Source of the DNA: Palsa-461 sp963768185
GTDB taxonomy: Bacteria > Actinomycetota > Acidimicrobiia > Acidimicrobiales > RAAP-2
Assembly: GCA_963768185.1 (NCBI GenBank)
Contig: CAVYGS010000005.1
Span: forward strand, 62,001-126,000
DNA: 64,000 nucleotides
Reading direction: 5' to 3'
The translations under genes were made by a program, and so were the position numbers. Below, one piece after another: positions 8,854 to 16,968 of the stretch. The notes beneath the pieces were generated by a model. It was given only the letters and a program-made list of their open reading frames with translations, was not told where the DNA came from and did no database searches. Position 1 is the stretch's first letter, and every line of letters begins with the position of its first letter.

Positions 8854-9462
8854 GTGCCTGGCGATATCCCAGTCGTGACGCTCTCCGATGGCCTGGTCAC
8901 CCTGCGGCCTTGGTCGAGAGATGACGCCCGGTTCATGGCGGAAGCAAGCGCCGACCCAGGGATCCGGCGCTTTAACGGTAGCCACGACCGACTAGGACGC
9001 CCGACTCCGCCGCTCTCGACCACAGACGCGGAGGCCGTCATCGATCAATTCACGTTGAACTGGCGCGGGTTTGCTTCGGGTGGGACACCTTCTGGGGTTG
9101 CGTTCGCAATCCTGGACGAGAGCTCTGACGAGCTTGTCGGCTGCTGTGGGGTCGACGACTGGTCCAAAGAAGACGTAGCACAGTTCGGTTACTGGATCGC
9201 ACTAAATGCGAGAGGGCGCGGCTACGCGACTCGAGCGGCGATCCTGCTGACGCGCTGGCTGTTCGACCTGGGAGCAGCTCGCGTCTTCCTGACGATCGTC
9301 GCGGGGAATGAGGATTCAGTCGCTGTGGCCCGCCGAGCGGGGTTTATGTATGAGGGAACGATGCGCGCTCACGGCGTTTGGCAGGGCCAGCGCTGTGACT
9401 TGATGTTGTTCGCTGCGCTACCGCTTGAGTGGGCAATGCGCTGGCCGGATGAAGAAACGTGA
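8854..9462 (+). CDS. GNAT acetyltransferase, RimJ/RimL type
   Basis: A GCN5-related N-acetyltransferase of about 202 residues from the GTG at 8854; an ATG at 8782 would add 24 residues with little family similarity. It opens with the family's TLSDGLVTLRPWSRDDARFM, has a central VGCCGVDDW strand, and the acetyl-CoA pyrophosphate-binding loop near the ARGRGYATRA segment (R-G-x-G-Y/A). The C-terminal NEDSVAVARRAGFMYEGTMR stretch is typical of RimJ/RimL enzymes, which acetylate protein N-termini, amino acids or antibiotics. It is the first gene inside the tRNA-Val-bounded region, hence accessory cargo. Confidence 0.88.
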   Translation: MPGDIPVVTLSDGLVTLRPWSRDDARFMAEASADPGIRRFNGSHDRLGRPTPPLSTTDAEAVIDQFTLNWRGFASGGTPSGVAFAILDESSDELVGCCGVDDWSKEDVAQFGYWIALNARGRGYATRAAILLTRWLFDLGAARVFLTIVAGNEDSVAVARRAGFMYEGTMRAHGVWQGQRCDLMLFAALPLEWAMRWPDEET

Positions 9463-9711
9463 AGCGCGACAAGGCGTCGCCCTGCCGGCGTTAGCGGTGA
9501 CGCCCAGCGGATTTTGCTTGAGGGTTATGGGCGACCTTCGGCGGCCGCCGGCCTTGCGATAACCGTCGATCTGGCGCGGAGCGCCGGCAGCCAGAACCTG
9601 ATGACGACAAGCGAAGTTGAATCGTTCGGGCGGGGGGGCGGCAACAGGCAGGTTGTCCCTTCGAGGTTGGGCAAGATGGGACAATGAAGCGGGCAGGAAG
9701 GATAGTACCCA

Positions 9712-10794
9712 GTGAGTGGTGGACTGAGGGCTCGACATGCGCTCGTTGTCGTCACCGTCGTCGTCCTCTTCACTGGGTGTGCCAGCAGCGAGTCTCCAGC
9801 GGCCGTGGCGCGGCCCGTAGTCCCAGGCATACAACTCCCCGTGTTCGAGAAATCCTGTGCGCCGCGGCCCGGTCCTGCGTCGGTGGTGCCGATACGGGTC
9901 GTCAGGGGTGTGATCGTCGCCAACGTCTGCATCGGCGGCGAAGGGCCATTCCCCTTCGTGGTGGATACCGGGGACACTACATCTCTGGTGGATTCGAGCC
10001 TTGCGGCGCGGCTTCACCTCACCCTGGTTGACGGGCGGACCGTTACTTCATTCACCTGCAAGCGGCAGATGTCCTTCGCCGCTGTTTCACGGTGGTCGGT
10101 AGGCAACACGAAATTGCTTCCCCAGACCGTAGAAGTGGCAACCATTCGGTCCCCGGTCCTTCCGAACGGGGACGGGCAGCTCGGCTCGGACACACTGAGC
10201 AGCTTCGGTGCGGTCCGGATCGACTACCGCCAACAGACCCTGACCCTGGGGCCACAACGTGCTCCCCTTCGATCAGATGTAGCGGGTGGCTCCGGTCCCC
10301 CATCGGTCTCTGCGTCACTGGGGGAGGGCACCACGTTCGCCAGTCCGATGCCCGTCAAGGTAGTAACCGAAGTTCTTTCCCCCGACCACCTACTACTGAC
10401 AAAGGTAAGGCCCACCGTTGACCTGTCGATCGGGGCCAACCGGTTCCTGCTGGTGTTCGACACGGGCGGAGGTAGCACAAACCTCGATCCGAGCGCCGTC
10501 AAGGTGCTCGGGTTGGCGCCGGCGGGCAGACCCGGTGCCGCCTACGGCGGGCTTGACTGCCCCGTCGTCGTCACCCCCTACACGATGGGGCCCGCGATGC
10601 TCGGAAAGGTTCAGCTCCCTGAGCAAACGATCGCCAGCAACCTCACTACCCCCGGCATCGTCGGGGGGATTGGTTCGGGGACCCTGATCAACTACAACCC
10701 CGTGCTCGTTGACTACACGGACGGCGAACTCTTCCTCGGCCAAGGCAAGCAGGCTCAGTCGCCCGCGCCAGAACATGCCACCTCAAGCGGGTGA
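9712..10794 (+). CDS. two-lobed aspartic-protease-like lipoprotein
   Basis: A 360-residue exported protein. The N-terminus is a lipoprotein signal (ALVVVTVVVLFTGCASSE), with Cys in the lipobox becoming the lipidated residue. Two retropepsin-type active-site motifs are present in one chain: FVVDTGDTTSLVD in the first half and LVFDTGGGSTNLD in the second. Each is followed by a hydrophobic-hydrophobic-Gly flap-type strand (QLGSDTLSSFG; GGIGSGTLINYNP). Bacterial single-lobe versions dimerise; here the duplication gives both catalytic Asp residues in one molecule, as in pepsins. The start, just after a weak ribosome site, gives the signal peptide directly. Its substrate is unknown. Confidence 0.75.
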   Translation: MSGGLRARHALVVVTVVVLFTGCASSESPAAVARPVVPGIQLPVFEKSCAPRPGPASVVPIRVVRGVIVANVCIGGEGPFPFVVDTGDTTSLVDSSLAARLHLTLVDGRTVTSFTCKRQMSFAAVSRWSVGNTKLLPQTVEVATIRSPVLPNGDGQLGSDTLSSFGAVRIDYRQQTLTLGPQRAPLRSDVAGGSGPPSVSASLGEGTTFASPMPVKVVTEVLSPDHLLLTKVRPTVDLSIGANRFLLVFDTGGGSTNLDPSAVKVLGLAPAGRPGAAYGGLDCPVVVTPYTMGPAMLGKVQLPEQTIASNLTTPGIVGGIGSGTLINYNPVLVDYTDGELFLGQGKQAQSPAPEHATSSG

Positions 10795-11069
10795 CCTCGG
10801 CCGACAGGTCCACGGCCAGGAATACGGATTCGGCGTTCGGCGTCCTGGTGAGTAGCCCAGAACGCACGTCCCGAATGGATGGAAAGAGCGCGTCTTCGAA
10901 GTGCCGTACCGGGCAGTCGCGAACCCAGAACGTTCATACCCGAGTAGAGGGCGCGGCGGCGGCGCTCCCCGAGCAGATCGACGGCTCATGGGTGACCGGC
11001 CAGCCGGACCAATCCGCGGCCCCATAATGCTCAACGCAATAGCGTCTCTACTTCCTCAAAACGCCGGAT

Positions 11070-12346
11070 CTAAGGGCTCACGCCGCGTTTGATTGAGCGT
11101 TGATGGTGTAGTTCCACTCGCCGTGGAATCGTGGGGTTCGAGCGGGACCGCGGCCAACTGCCTGTTGGTGATCTTGACGCCTTTCGGGTACCAGTTCGGG
11201 TCGTAGTCGGCCTGGATGGTGAGCCCGGTCGCCGTGGTGGTGGCCGAGATCAGCTCGATGATGGTGCGCAGACTGGTGAGCGGACGTGCCCCGCCAGTTC
11301 ATGGTGATGAAGCTGAACATGCGGTGCTCGATCCGGTTCCACTTGGAGGTCCCCGGCGGGTAGTGGCAGACGGTGATGTCGAGGCCGGTCTCTGCGGCCA
11401 GCTTGGCCAGCTCGACTTTCCAGGCCCGGAGTCGGTAGCCGTTGGACCCCCGGCATCGGCGGTGATCAAGAGGCGCTCGGCACCAGGGAAGCGGTCCCGG
11501 CCCATCTGGTGCCACCACCGCCGGATCGACTTGACGGCGAACTCGGCGGTATCGGCGGTGTCGCCGACGTTGACCCAGCCCTCGTTATTGGCCACGTCAT
11601 AGATGCCGTAGGGGATGGCCTTGGCGTACTCGCCGAGTGCCGGGTCGGCGAAGTCGTGGACCTGGACCCGTTCGGGCTCGCCTTCGGGTGACCACTCCGC
11701 CCCGCCGTTGGCGTAGTCGCCGATCAGCTCCTTCTTCTTGGTGTCGACGCGAGATCACCGGCTGGTCGTCGCCGATGAAGGCGTCGGCCTGCTCGTTCAA
11801 GTAGCCGAACTGGGCGTCGCGGTCGGGGTGCTGGCGTCCTTCGGTCACCTTGGCGTTGGCCTGGAGTGAGTAGCCGAGCTGGTGCAGCAGGCGAAGCACG
11901 GTGCGTGAGGAGACGTCGAAGCCCTGGCGGACCAACTCGTCGGCCAGCTTGGTCGAGGACTTCGACGTCCAGCGCAGCATCGACATCGGATTGCCCCGGG
12001 TCTCGGGGTAGACCAGCTCGTCGAAGGCACCGAGCAGACCCGGCTGGCGTGTCGATCAGCGACTTGTCACCGCCGCCCGGGGCGCGAAGGCGCGACGACG
12101 GCTCGACGCCCGACGGCCACTTCGCCCTCGGCCTTGATGACGGTGTTGCGGCTCATGCCCGACGCCGTGGCCACCGCGGTCTTCCCGCCGCGGCCGAGCA
12201 CCTCGGCCATCGCACCGGCCACCACTCGGCGCTGCACCTCGTTCATGTGTGGCAGGACCACTTCGAAGAATCGCGCGAGCGCTTCGTCGGTGACCTCCAC
12301 ACCGCCAGGATACTACGCGCGTACTAATCTTGGCGTGGACCCTAAG
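11070..12346. mobile_element. decayed ISAzo13-type insertion sequence
   Basis: Inverted repeats CTAAGGGCTCACGCC (11070-11084) and GGCGTGGACCCTAAG (12332-12346) match at 12 of 15 positions and bracket a broken transposase. I could not define a target duplication. The element is about 1.28 kb, close to the usual size of this family. Confidence 0.72.
11078..12300 (-). pseudogene. ISAzo13-family transposase, frameshifted
   Basis: Pieces in different frames together give a complete ISAzo13 (Rhodopirellula-type DDE) transposase. The N-terminus is at 12067-12300 (HMNEVQRRVVAGAMAEVLGRGG…). The middle is at about 11600-12030 (TVLRLLHQLGYSLQANAKV, then DRDAQFGYLNEQ). The core is at 11078-11595 (NNEGWVNVGDTADTAEFAV; LLITADAGGSNGYR; HYPPGTSKWNRIEHR) and ends FHGEWNYTINA. 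At least three frame changes are needed, so the copy is inactive unless these are sequence errors. Confidence 0.82.
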
Positions 12347-12466
12347 TCACTTTGATGGCAGGCGTAGTGCCTGAATCGAAGTGAATGGCTCCCTACTTGG
12401 CTCCCCAGGTGTTCAAATGGTCGCCATCGCGCAAGCAACGAGACCTATTTGACCAGCTCAGACGGT

Positions 12467-12508
12467 GCCGTAGAGGACTCGAACCTCTGACCCCTTGCGC
12501 GTCATGCA
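12467..12508 (-). repeat. tRNA-Val(GAC) 3' fragment, second copy
   Basis: Forty-two bases identical to 18471-18512 in the intact tRNA-Val: acceptor 3' strand, T-arm, variable loop and into the anticodon loop. It diverges exactly where the tRNA 5' half would begin. With the copy at 8623-8662 it divides the region into two tRNA-bounded segments of about 3.8 and 6.0 kb. Confidence 0.82.
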
Positions 12509-12607
12509 GCTTTGAATGGTGTGAGGCCGTCCGAGATAGTCCAACGCTCAGATGGTCATCCCTGGTCAGTGGTGCAATCCGGTCCGAAACCATCCCAGCC
12601 GGTCCGG

Positions 12608-12847
12608 TCAGTTTGTGAGCTGGGTTGCTGCACCTGGTTGCTGCACCCACGGAAAGGGCTCGATCATTCCCTCGAGGTGACCTGAGCAGCTCCACACGGC
12701 GATCCACTGGCCGCCCTCGAGCTTGTGTCGGCCGCGATGGGTGACCGGCTCGGGGCAGTGCATCGGTCGGCCGTCGACGGTCCCGCGGTAGACGAACCGC
12801 CAGCACCGACCGCGTGCTGAATAGACGGCCTCGGCGTAGTAGCCCAT
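12608..12847 (-). CDS. small conserved-looking protein (YYAEAVYS motif)
   Basis: A 79-residue protein read from the ATG at 12847; the frame is open further upstream but the paralogue at 16546-16614 also starts just before the shared motif. It begins MGYYAEAVYSARGRCWRFVYRG, then VDGRPMHCPEPVTHRGRHK and QWIAVWSCSGHLEG. Cys and Trp content suggests a small zinc-binding or DNA/RNA-contacting domain, but I do not recognise a family. A 21-base stretch of its gene (12820-12840) is identical to 16581-16601. It diverges from the DinB-like gene. Confidence 0.55.
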   Translation of the reverse strand: MGYYAEAVYSARGRCWRFVYRGTVDGRPMHCPEPVTHRGRHKLEGGQWIAVWSCSGHLEGMIEPFPWVQQPGAATQLTN

Positions 12848-13070
12848 GGCGGGATCGTATGAATCGGGTGTCATGCCAGGGAACGGTGGCCTGGCCGGCG
12901 ACTTGCGGGGCTCGCAGCTCGCCGCTTCGTCGCCTTCCGCGAGGAACGCCTCGAGGCGCCGCCGCTCGGCTGGTGACCTGACCGGCCTCTTCGGGTACGG
13001 TCGGCACCGACCCACGATCACACGTCCCCGACCGCGCTGCGGTCCGGTCAGGTCCCCGAGGGAGAATGCC

Positions 13071-13631
13071 ATGGCCACCGAATCCCTCACCCGAGCCTTC
13101 GAGAGCACCCGAGCCGTGCTCGCCGGCATCGGACCGGACCAGTTGGAGTTGCCGACCCCGTGCCAGTCGTGGAACGTGGCGGAGGTGATCAACCACATGA
13201 ATGCCGCCGCGCGCTTCGGCGCGAGCGCGGTGGCGACGGGAGAAGGGGTCCCCGACGAGCAGGACTTCGCGGGCGGCGACGTGCTCGTCGCGTACGACCA
13301 GACCGCTGCGATCGCCCTCGAAGCATTCGGAGCAGACGGTGTGCTCGAGAAGGTGGCCACCATGCCGTTCGGCCCGATTCCCGCCGGTGCCCTGATGATG
13401 ATCATCGCCGGGGACCAGTTCACCCACGGCTGGGACCTCGCCCGCGCGACCGGCCAGTCGACCGACCTCGACCCGGACCTCGCTGCCGAATTCCTGGTGT
13501 TCTCCCAGCAGATGGTCCAGCCCGAGATGCGGGGCCCCGACGGGAAGGCGCCGTTCGGTCCCGAGTGCGACGCGCCCGACGGGGCGTGCCCCGCCGACAC
13601 GCTCGCGGCGTTCCTCGGCCGGACCGCCTAG
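13071..13631 (+). CDS. TIGR03086-type DinB / mycothiol-transferase-like protein
   Basis: A 186-residue protein of the TIGR03086 branch of the mycothiol-dependent maleylpyruvate isomerase/DinB superfamily. Family features are LPTPCQSWNVAEVINHMNAAA (first metal-ligand His), a central ALMMIIAGDQFTHGWDLARATGQ (second His cluster) and a C-terminal FGPEC…LAAFLGR. The ATG at 13071 is preceded by GAGGGAGA. It lies inside the tRNA-Val-bounded segment. Its TAG stop (13629-13631) lies in the CTAG target duplicated by the IS that follows, so the gene survived insertion unchanged. Confidence 0.87.
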   Translation: MATESLTRAFESTRAVLAGIGPDQLELPTPCQSWNVAEVINHMNAAARFGASAVATGEGVPDEQDFAGGDVLVAYDQTAAIALEAFGADGVLEKVATMPFGPIPAGALMMIIAGDQFTHGWDLARATGQSTDLDPDLAAEFLVFSQQMVQPEMRGPDGKAPFGPECDAPDGACPADTLAAFLGRTA

Positions 13632-15166
13632 CTACTTCACCCTGAAAAACCCCGATTCGGTGCGGACGCCCAGTTGCCCGGAGTGACGGCCGTGGTCCGC
13701 CATGAGGTCTCGTCCCGACCTCCCTAGTCGCTTTTCGACCCCTGTTTCCGACCATTTCCGGCGGCCGAGCGCGACAGGAGAGGGACGGGGCAAGATCAAA
13801 CGGGCACTCGGTGCGACGGTGGCGGGGGACGTCCTGGTGGTCCGGCGGAGGTTCTCGCTCGTTGCCTCGGAGAAGAAGCAAGGTGCTCGCTCTGGGCGCG
13901 CTCGTCGACCAGCACGGCGATCTTGGTGGCGTTGTGGGCGAGAACACCCCAGCCACACCATGAGCGCGTCCCGTCGATGCCGTCGAGCATGGTGCGCTCC
14001 CAGCCCCAGGAGTGCTTGAGGTGTGAAATGCGGCCTTCTGATCCGGTGCGCCACTTGACGAGCTTTCGGAAGCGCCGCGCTGGGCCTTGTAGCCGAACTC
14101 GACGGGGCGCCCGAGGCGTCCCTTGGCGATGGGCCGGGCGTCGGTGTCGTGGAGAGACACGATGCGCGTGGCCCCGTCGGGGACCTCGCCGCCGAGGCGG
14201 GTGCGGGTCTGGGCCACGACCGTCTCGAGCACCGAGATCGTGCGCTCGAGGTCAGCCACCAGCGCGCTCGCCTTGCCCGAGACCCCTTCGCCGGCCCGGC
14301 GCATCGCCCGACGGGCGTTTGTGGCCACGACCTGGGCGTCTTTGAGGGCGGCCTCGGCGATGGTGGCCAACTCGCCGGTCAAGGCCAGCACCTCGTCTTT
14401 GGCGTCCCCACTGCGCCGGCGCAGCCACGCCGCGATCTGATGGGCACGCCGGCGCACCGATCGGGTGCGGTCCCGAAAGCGCGTGCGCCGGGCCAGACCG
14501 GCGGCCTTGATGGCCCCCACGGTCTTGGTGAGCTTGGCCACCCCTTTGGCGAGCAGGCCCGAGTCGGTCGGATACGCGACATTGGCCGGGACGACTGTGG
14601 TGTCGGCGCGGACCTTGTCGAGCTTGATCAGATGCGCCGCGTTGGCCTTCTCAAGCAGCTTCTCGTTCAGCTGGGCAACGGCGCCTTCCCCGCAGCGGGT
14701 GGTGATCTTCATCAGCGTGGTTGGATGCGGCACCGCTTCGGTGAGGGGAATACGACAGAACCGCCGCCACGACACCGAGTCAGCCACCTCGGCGCAGAGC
14801 GTCTCGAAGCCGAGCCGGTAGCGAAAGCGCAAGAACATCAGGCGCAGGTAGGTCTCCATCGGGATCGACGGACGACCGATCAATGGATCGAAGAAGGGGA
14901 CGCAGGGTTCGAAGAAGACGGGATCGTCGAGCAGGCGGTCGACCGGTCCGAGCCCTGGTGGGAGGGCCGAGAACTCGGGCGGGAGGAGTGCTTCCCACAG
15001 GGTGGGTTGAGGGTCTACCTTGGTGCGCAACACGATGGCTCCATTCACTCCGGGAAGGGTGTGTGGAGCCATCGTTCTTTCATTCGAGCCCGAACGCGAG
15101 CACCCCGCCACCACGAACGCGCAGGTCGCGGGCGTTTTTCACATCGACTTTTTCAGGGCGAAGTAG
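13632..15166. mobile_element. IS with DUF772-type transposase, copy 1
   Basis: Ends are CTACTTCACCCTGAAAAA (13632-13649) and TTTTTCAGGGCGAAGTAG (15149-15166), inverted repeats with one mismatch in 18. The four-base target duplication CTAG is at 13628-13631 and 15167-15170. Length 1535 bp. The same end is found at 62768-62785, where a second copy starts. The transposase is on the minus strand and frameshifted. Confidence 0.88.
13690..15031 (-). pseudogene. IS1182/ISNCY-like (DUF772) transposase, frameshifted
   Basis: The N-terminal two thirds is open and matches the copy at the right window edge: VLRTKVDPQPTLWEALLPPEF, then FRYRLGFETLCAEVADS, LIKLDKVRADTTVVPANVAYPTD (catalytic Asp), an Arg-rich helical insert, and RIVSLHDTDARPIAKG (second Asp). 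Around 14090 the frame breaks. The C-terminal segment continues in another frame with GRISHLKHSWGWERTMLDG and TRSWCGWGVLAHNATKIAV (Glu region). Ends are given approximately. Transposition would need a helper copy or correction of the frame. Confidence 0.8.
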
Positions 15167-15343
15167 CTAGGTAGCCGGCTTACGACGGTCACCTCTACGA
15201 CGGTCATCCCTACGTCGCTCGTCGCCGTCTGGCGGCCCCAGGTCTTGCTTACGGCGATCATCGCCTTTTCTGCGTTCACCACCGCGCCGTCGGTCATCCT
15301 CGGTCTGTGAGGGCTTGGAGTCGGCGGAACCGGAGTCAGTCAC
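15167..15343 (-). CDS. small Asp/Arg-repeat protein
   Basis: A 58-residue, extremely charged protein read from the GTG at 15343 to a TAG whose complement lies in the duplicated CTAG at 15167-15170. After MTDSGSADSKPSQTED it consists largely of D-D-R-R-R / E-R-R-K-G-D-D-R-R-K repeats. It is too short for standard gene callers. High charge and repeats suggest a disordered nucleic-acid-binding or cytoplasmic protein, but no family is known to me. Before the IS arrived its stop codon overlapped that of the convergent DinB-like gene within CTAG. Confidence 0.5.
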   Translation of the reverse strand: MTDSGSADSKPSQTEDDRRRGGERRKGDDRRKQDLGPPDGDERRRDDRRRGDRRKPAT

Positions 15344-15378
15344 GCAGCCAAGTATGGCTCTAGCCGTGTCTCGTGCAC

Positions 15379-15567
15379 CTACCGCCGCTTCCCACTGAGC
15401 CCGAGAGACCGCAGAATGCCACCGAGCCCGCTGTTGGTCTTGCGGTAGGCCGCCCGGCGCACGTAGCGCTTGCCGAGGGACGTCGGACCTTTCTCGGCCG
15501 CCTCGAGGTTGCCGAGGTCACGAGCGCCCCGGTAGAGCTGGCTGCGAAGGGACTTACGGCGTGCCAT
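15379..15567 (-). CDS. small basic protein, actinobacterial orphan
   Basis: A 62-residue, Arg/Lys-rich protein (MARRKSLRSQLYRGARDLGN…) with a middle LGKRYVRRAAYRKTNSGLGG and a basic C-terminus. I recall similar short basic proteins in actinobacteria, often near tRNA-borne elements, but cannot give a function. A strong AAGGGGGAAA precedes the ATG. A decayed copy of its 3' half lies at about 48685-48790 next to the tRNA-Cys array, so this gene appears to travel with accessory DNA. Confidence 0.65.
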   Translation of the reverse strand: MARRKSLRSQLYRGARDLGNLEAAEKGPTSLGKRYVRRAAYRKTNSGLGGILRSLGLSGKRR

Positions 15568-16177
15568 GTCATTTCCCCCTTACCGTCTTGCGCCCGGTCA
15601 TCCGGGCCCACTCCACGATGTCACCACGGCGCCACACGCGCCCTCATGCCAGCGTCTCGGCCGGCGCTGGGAGGTCGGGGTCGGTCTCGGGGAGCTTCTG
15701 GACGCGCTGACGGCTGAGGCCGAGCTGCGACGGCGACGGAAGACGTTGAAGTGGGCCATCCGACAGACAGAGTCGTACCGGTGGCTCGAGGGCGTCATCA
15801 AAGACGCCGTGTGGTACCGCTCATGCGCCGATCAGGTGCGCAGCAGAGAGGACGCATCGACGCCCGCCAGGAAAGCCGGGGCCACGGAATGTGACAACGA
15901 GGCGGCGCGCTGCCAGGCGATCTTCGAATGGGTCACCGAGACACCGATGCCCAACAGCGTCGCTGAGTACAAGGCTCGATACCACGAGAAGGAGTTGGCT
16001 CGACTCCTGCCGACCGAGGAGATGGCGGAGGCGTCGAACTCGACCAACCACACAAGGTCGCTGGGTGGTAAGGCGCTCAGGGCGACGAGGGAGGGGTGCT
16101 GCAGGTCGCCCCTTCCTTTGTCGTGTAACCGGCAATCGTTCGATGCTGGCTCGACATGTGGCGACGGTAGGGTCTGA
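15566..16177 (+). CDS. hypothetical helical protein
   Basis: Up to 203 residues; the true start is uncertain and may lie 30-50 codons inside, since the first part overlaps the start of a divergent gene. The central stretch (LGELLDALTAEAELRRRRKTLKW…DAVWYRSCADQV…) has the codon bias of real high-GC genes and is strongly helical. It has a late MPNSVAEYKARYHEKELARLLPTEEMAE segment. No domain recognised. It lies within tRNA-Val-bounded cargo. Confidence 0.45.
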   Translation: MSFPPYRLAPGHPGPLHDVTTAPHAPSCQRLGRRWEVGVGLGELLDALTAEAELRRRRKTLKWAIRQTESYRWLEGVIKDAVWYRSCADQVRSREDASTPARKAGATECDNEAARCQAIFEWVTETPMPNSVAEYKARYHEKELARLLPTEEMAEASNSTNHTRSLGGKALRATREGCCRSPLPLSCNRQSFDAGSTCGDGRV

Positions 16178-16545
16178 CCGGTTGCGGCACCCCAAGACCT
16201 GGACCCCCTCGTCTCGGGATTCGTTGCCCAAAGCGAACGGGCCGCCTTCGGGCGGTCCGCTTCGCGTACAGGCAGAGGGTCTGACACAGACGGCTGGGAG
16301 GTGACTGAGAAATGAGGGAACGATCCGCCACGGACACCGGATCCCGCAATGAAGAGTCAATCGCTCGCAAACTGGTCGCAAAAAGCGGGCCGCGTAGAGT
16401 CGAGTTGCGTCGCAATCCGGCCCGACCAAGGAAACTCCCACCCCCGGGACCTCGGTCAGCGAATGATGGACGGCCTTCGGGCCGTCCTCTTCGCGTCCGG
16501 TACCTCGGAACGGGTCAATGTTCGGGCCGGCTGGCGTCGCCCGAC
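16178..16545. other. gap with two UUCG-type hairpins
   Basis: No gene is supported. Two similar hairpins occur: GGGCCGCCTTCGGGCGGTCC at about 16230-16250 and GGACGGCCTTCGGGCCGTCC at about 16469-16488. Both are capped by TTCG (CGAA on the other strand) and followed within a few bases by CTTCGCGT. The second lies just downstream of the short minus-strand gene ending at 16546 and could end its transcript. Neither has a T-run. Confidence 0.5.
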
Positions 16546-16614
16546 TCATAGAACCATCCGCCAGCACTGGCTCCGCTCGGAATAGACGGCCTCGGCGTAG
16601 TGGTCGAAGGTCAT
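16546..16614 (-). CDS. truncated paralogue of the YYAEAVYS protein
   Basis: A 22-residue frame, DHYAEAVYSERSQCWRMVL after MTF, matching the start of the 79-residue protein at 12608-12847 and then stopped by TGA. Its ATG overlaps the stop of the gene upstream (ATGA), so the two would be translated together. Either a remnant of a longer gene or a genuine leader-size peptide; a stable hairpin lies about 60 bases downstream. Confidence 0.4.
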   Translation of the reverse strand: MTFDHYAEAVYSERSQCWRMVL

Positions 16615-16739
16615 CGGATCGAGACGAGCCAGAAGACAAACCACGCGACTGCCGCGATCACGACGACCACGAATGGAAAGCACCCGAGGCATCCGATCCC
16701 GCCTCGGCGGACACCGCGGACCGCTCTGCGCCATACCAT
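16611..16739 (-). CDS. 42-residue single-helix membrane peptide
   Basis: Read from ATG at 16739: a basic, Arg-rich start (VWRRAVRGVRRGG), a GCLGCFPF cysteine motif, and one hydrophobic helix (VVVVIAAVAWFVFWLV) ending SIR. The 'positive-inside' N-terminus with one transmembrane segment is coherent for a small membrane peptide, such as a regulator or type I toxin-like peptide. No homologue recognised. It overlaps the next frame by ATGA. Confidence 0.4.
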   Translation of the reverse strand: MVWRRAVRGVRRGGIGCLGCFPFVVVVIAAVAWFVFWLVSIR

Positions 16740-16968
16740 GCGGCCCACTCGGGGCACTCAGTCACCAACTCTCGGGCTCAGGATCCGGCCCAATCCTCCG
16801 TTGGGGGAACCAATCCCCCTGCCGCCAACTACGAACTTCATCGGTTGAGGCATCTTCCGGCGACAGGTGTGGTTCAGCCGATCCCCGACATCGCCCAAGT
16901 CCGCGTAACCCACTTTGGATCACCGTTCTTGATCGTCCGATGCGACCTGATTTCGGAGCACGAGTACC

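Noticed and set aside
8623..12508. Additional tRNA genes
   Set aside because: Both copies lack the D-arm and 5' acceptor strand and cannot fold into a tRNA.
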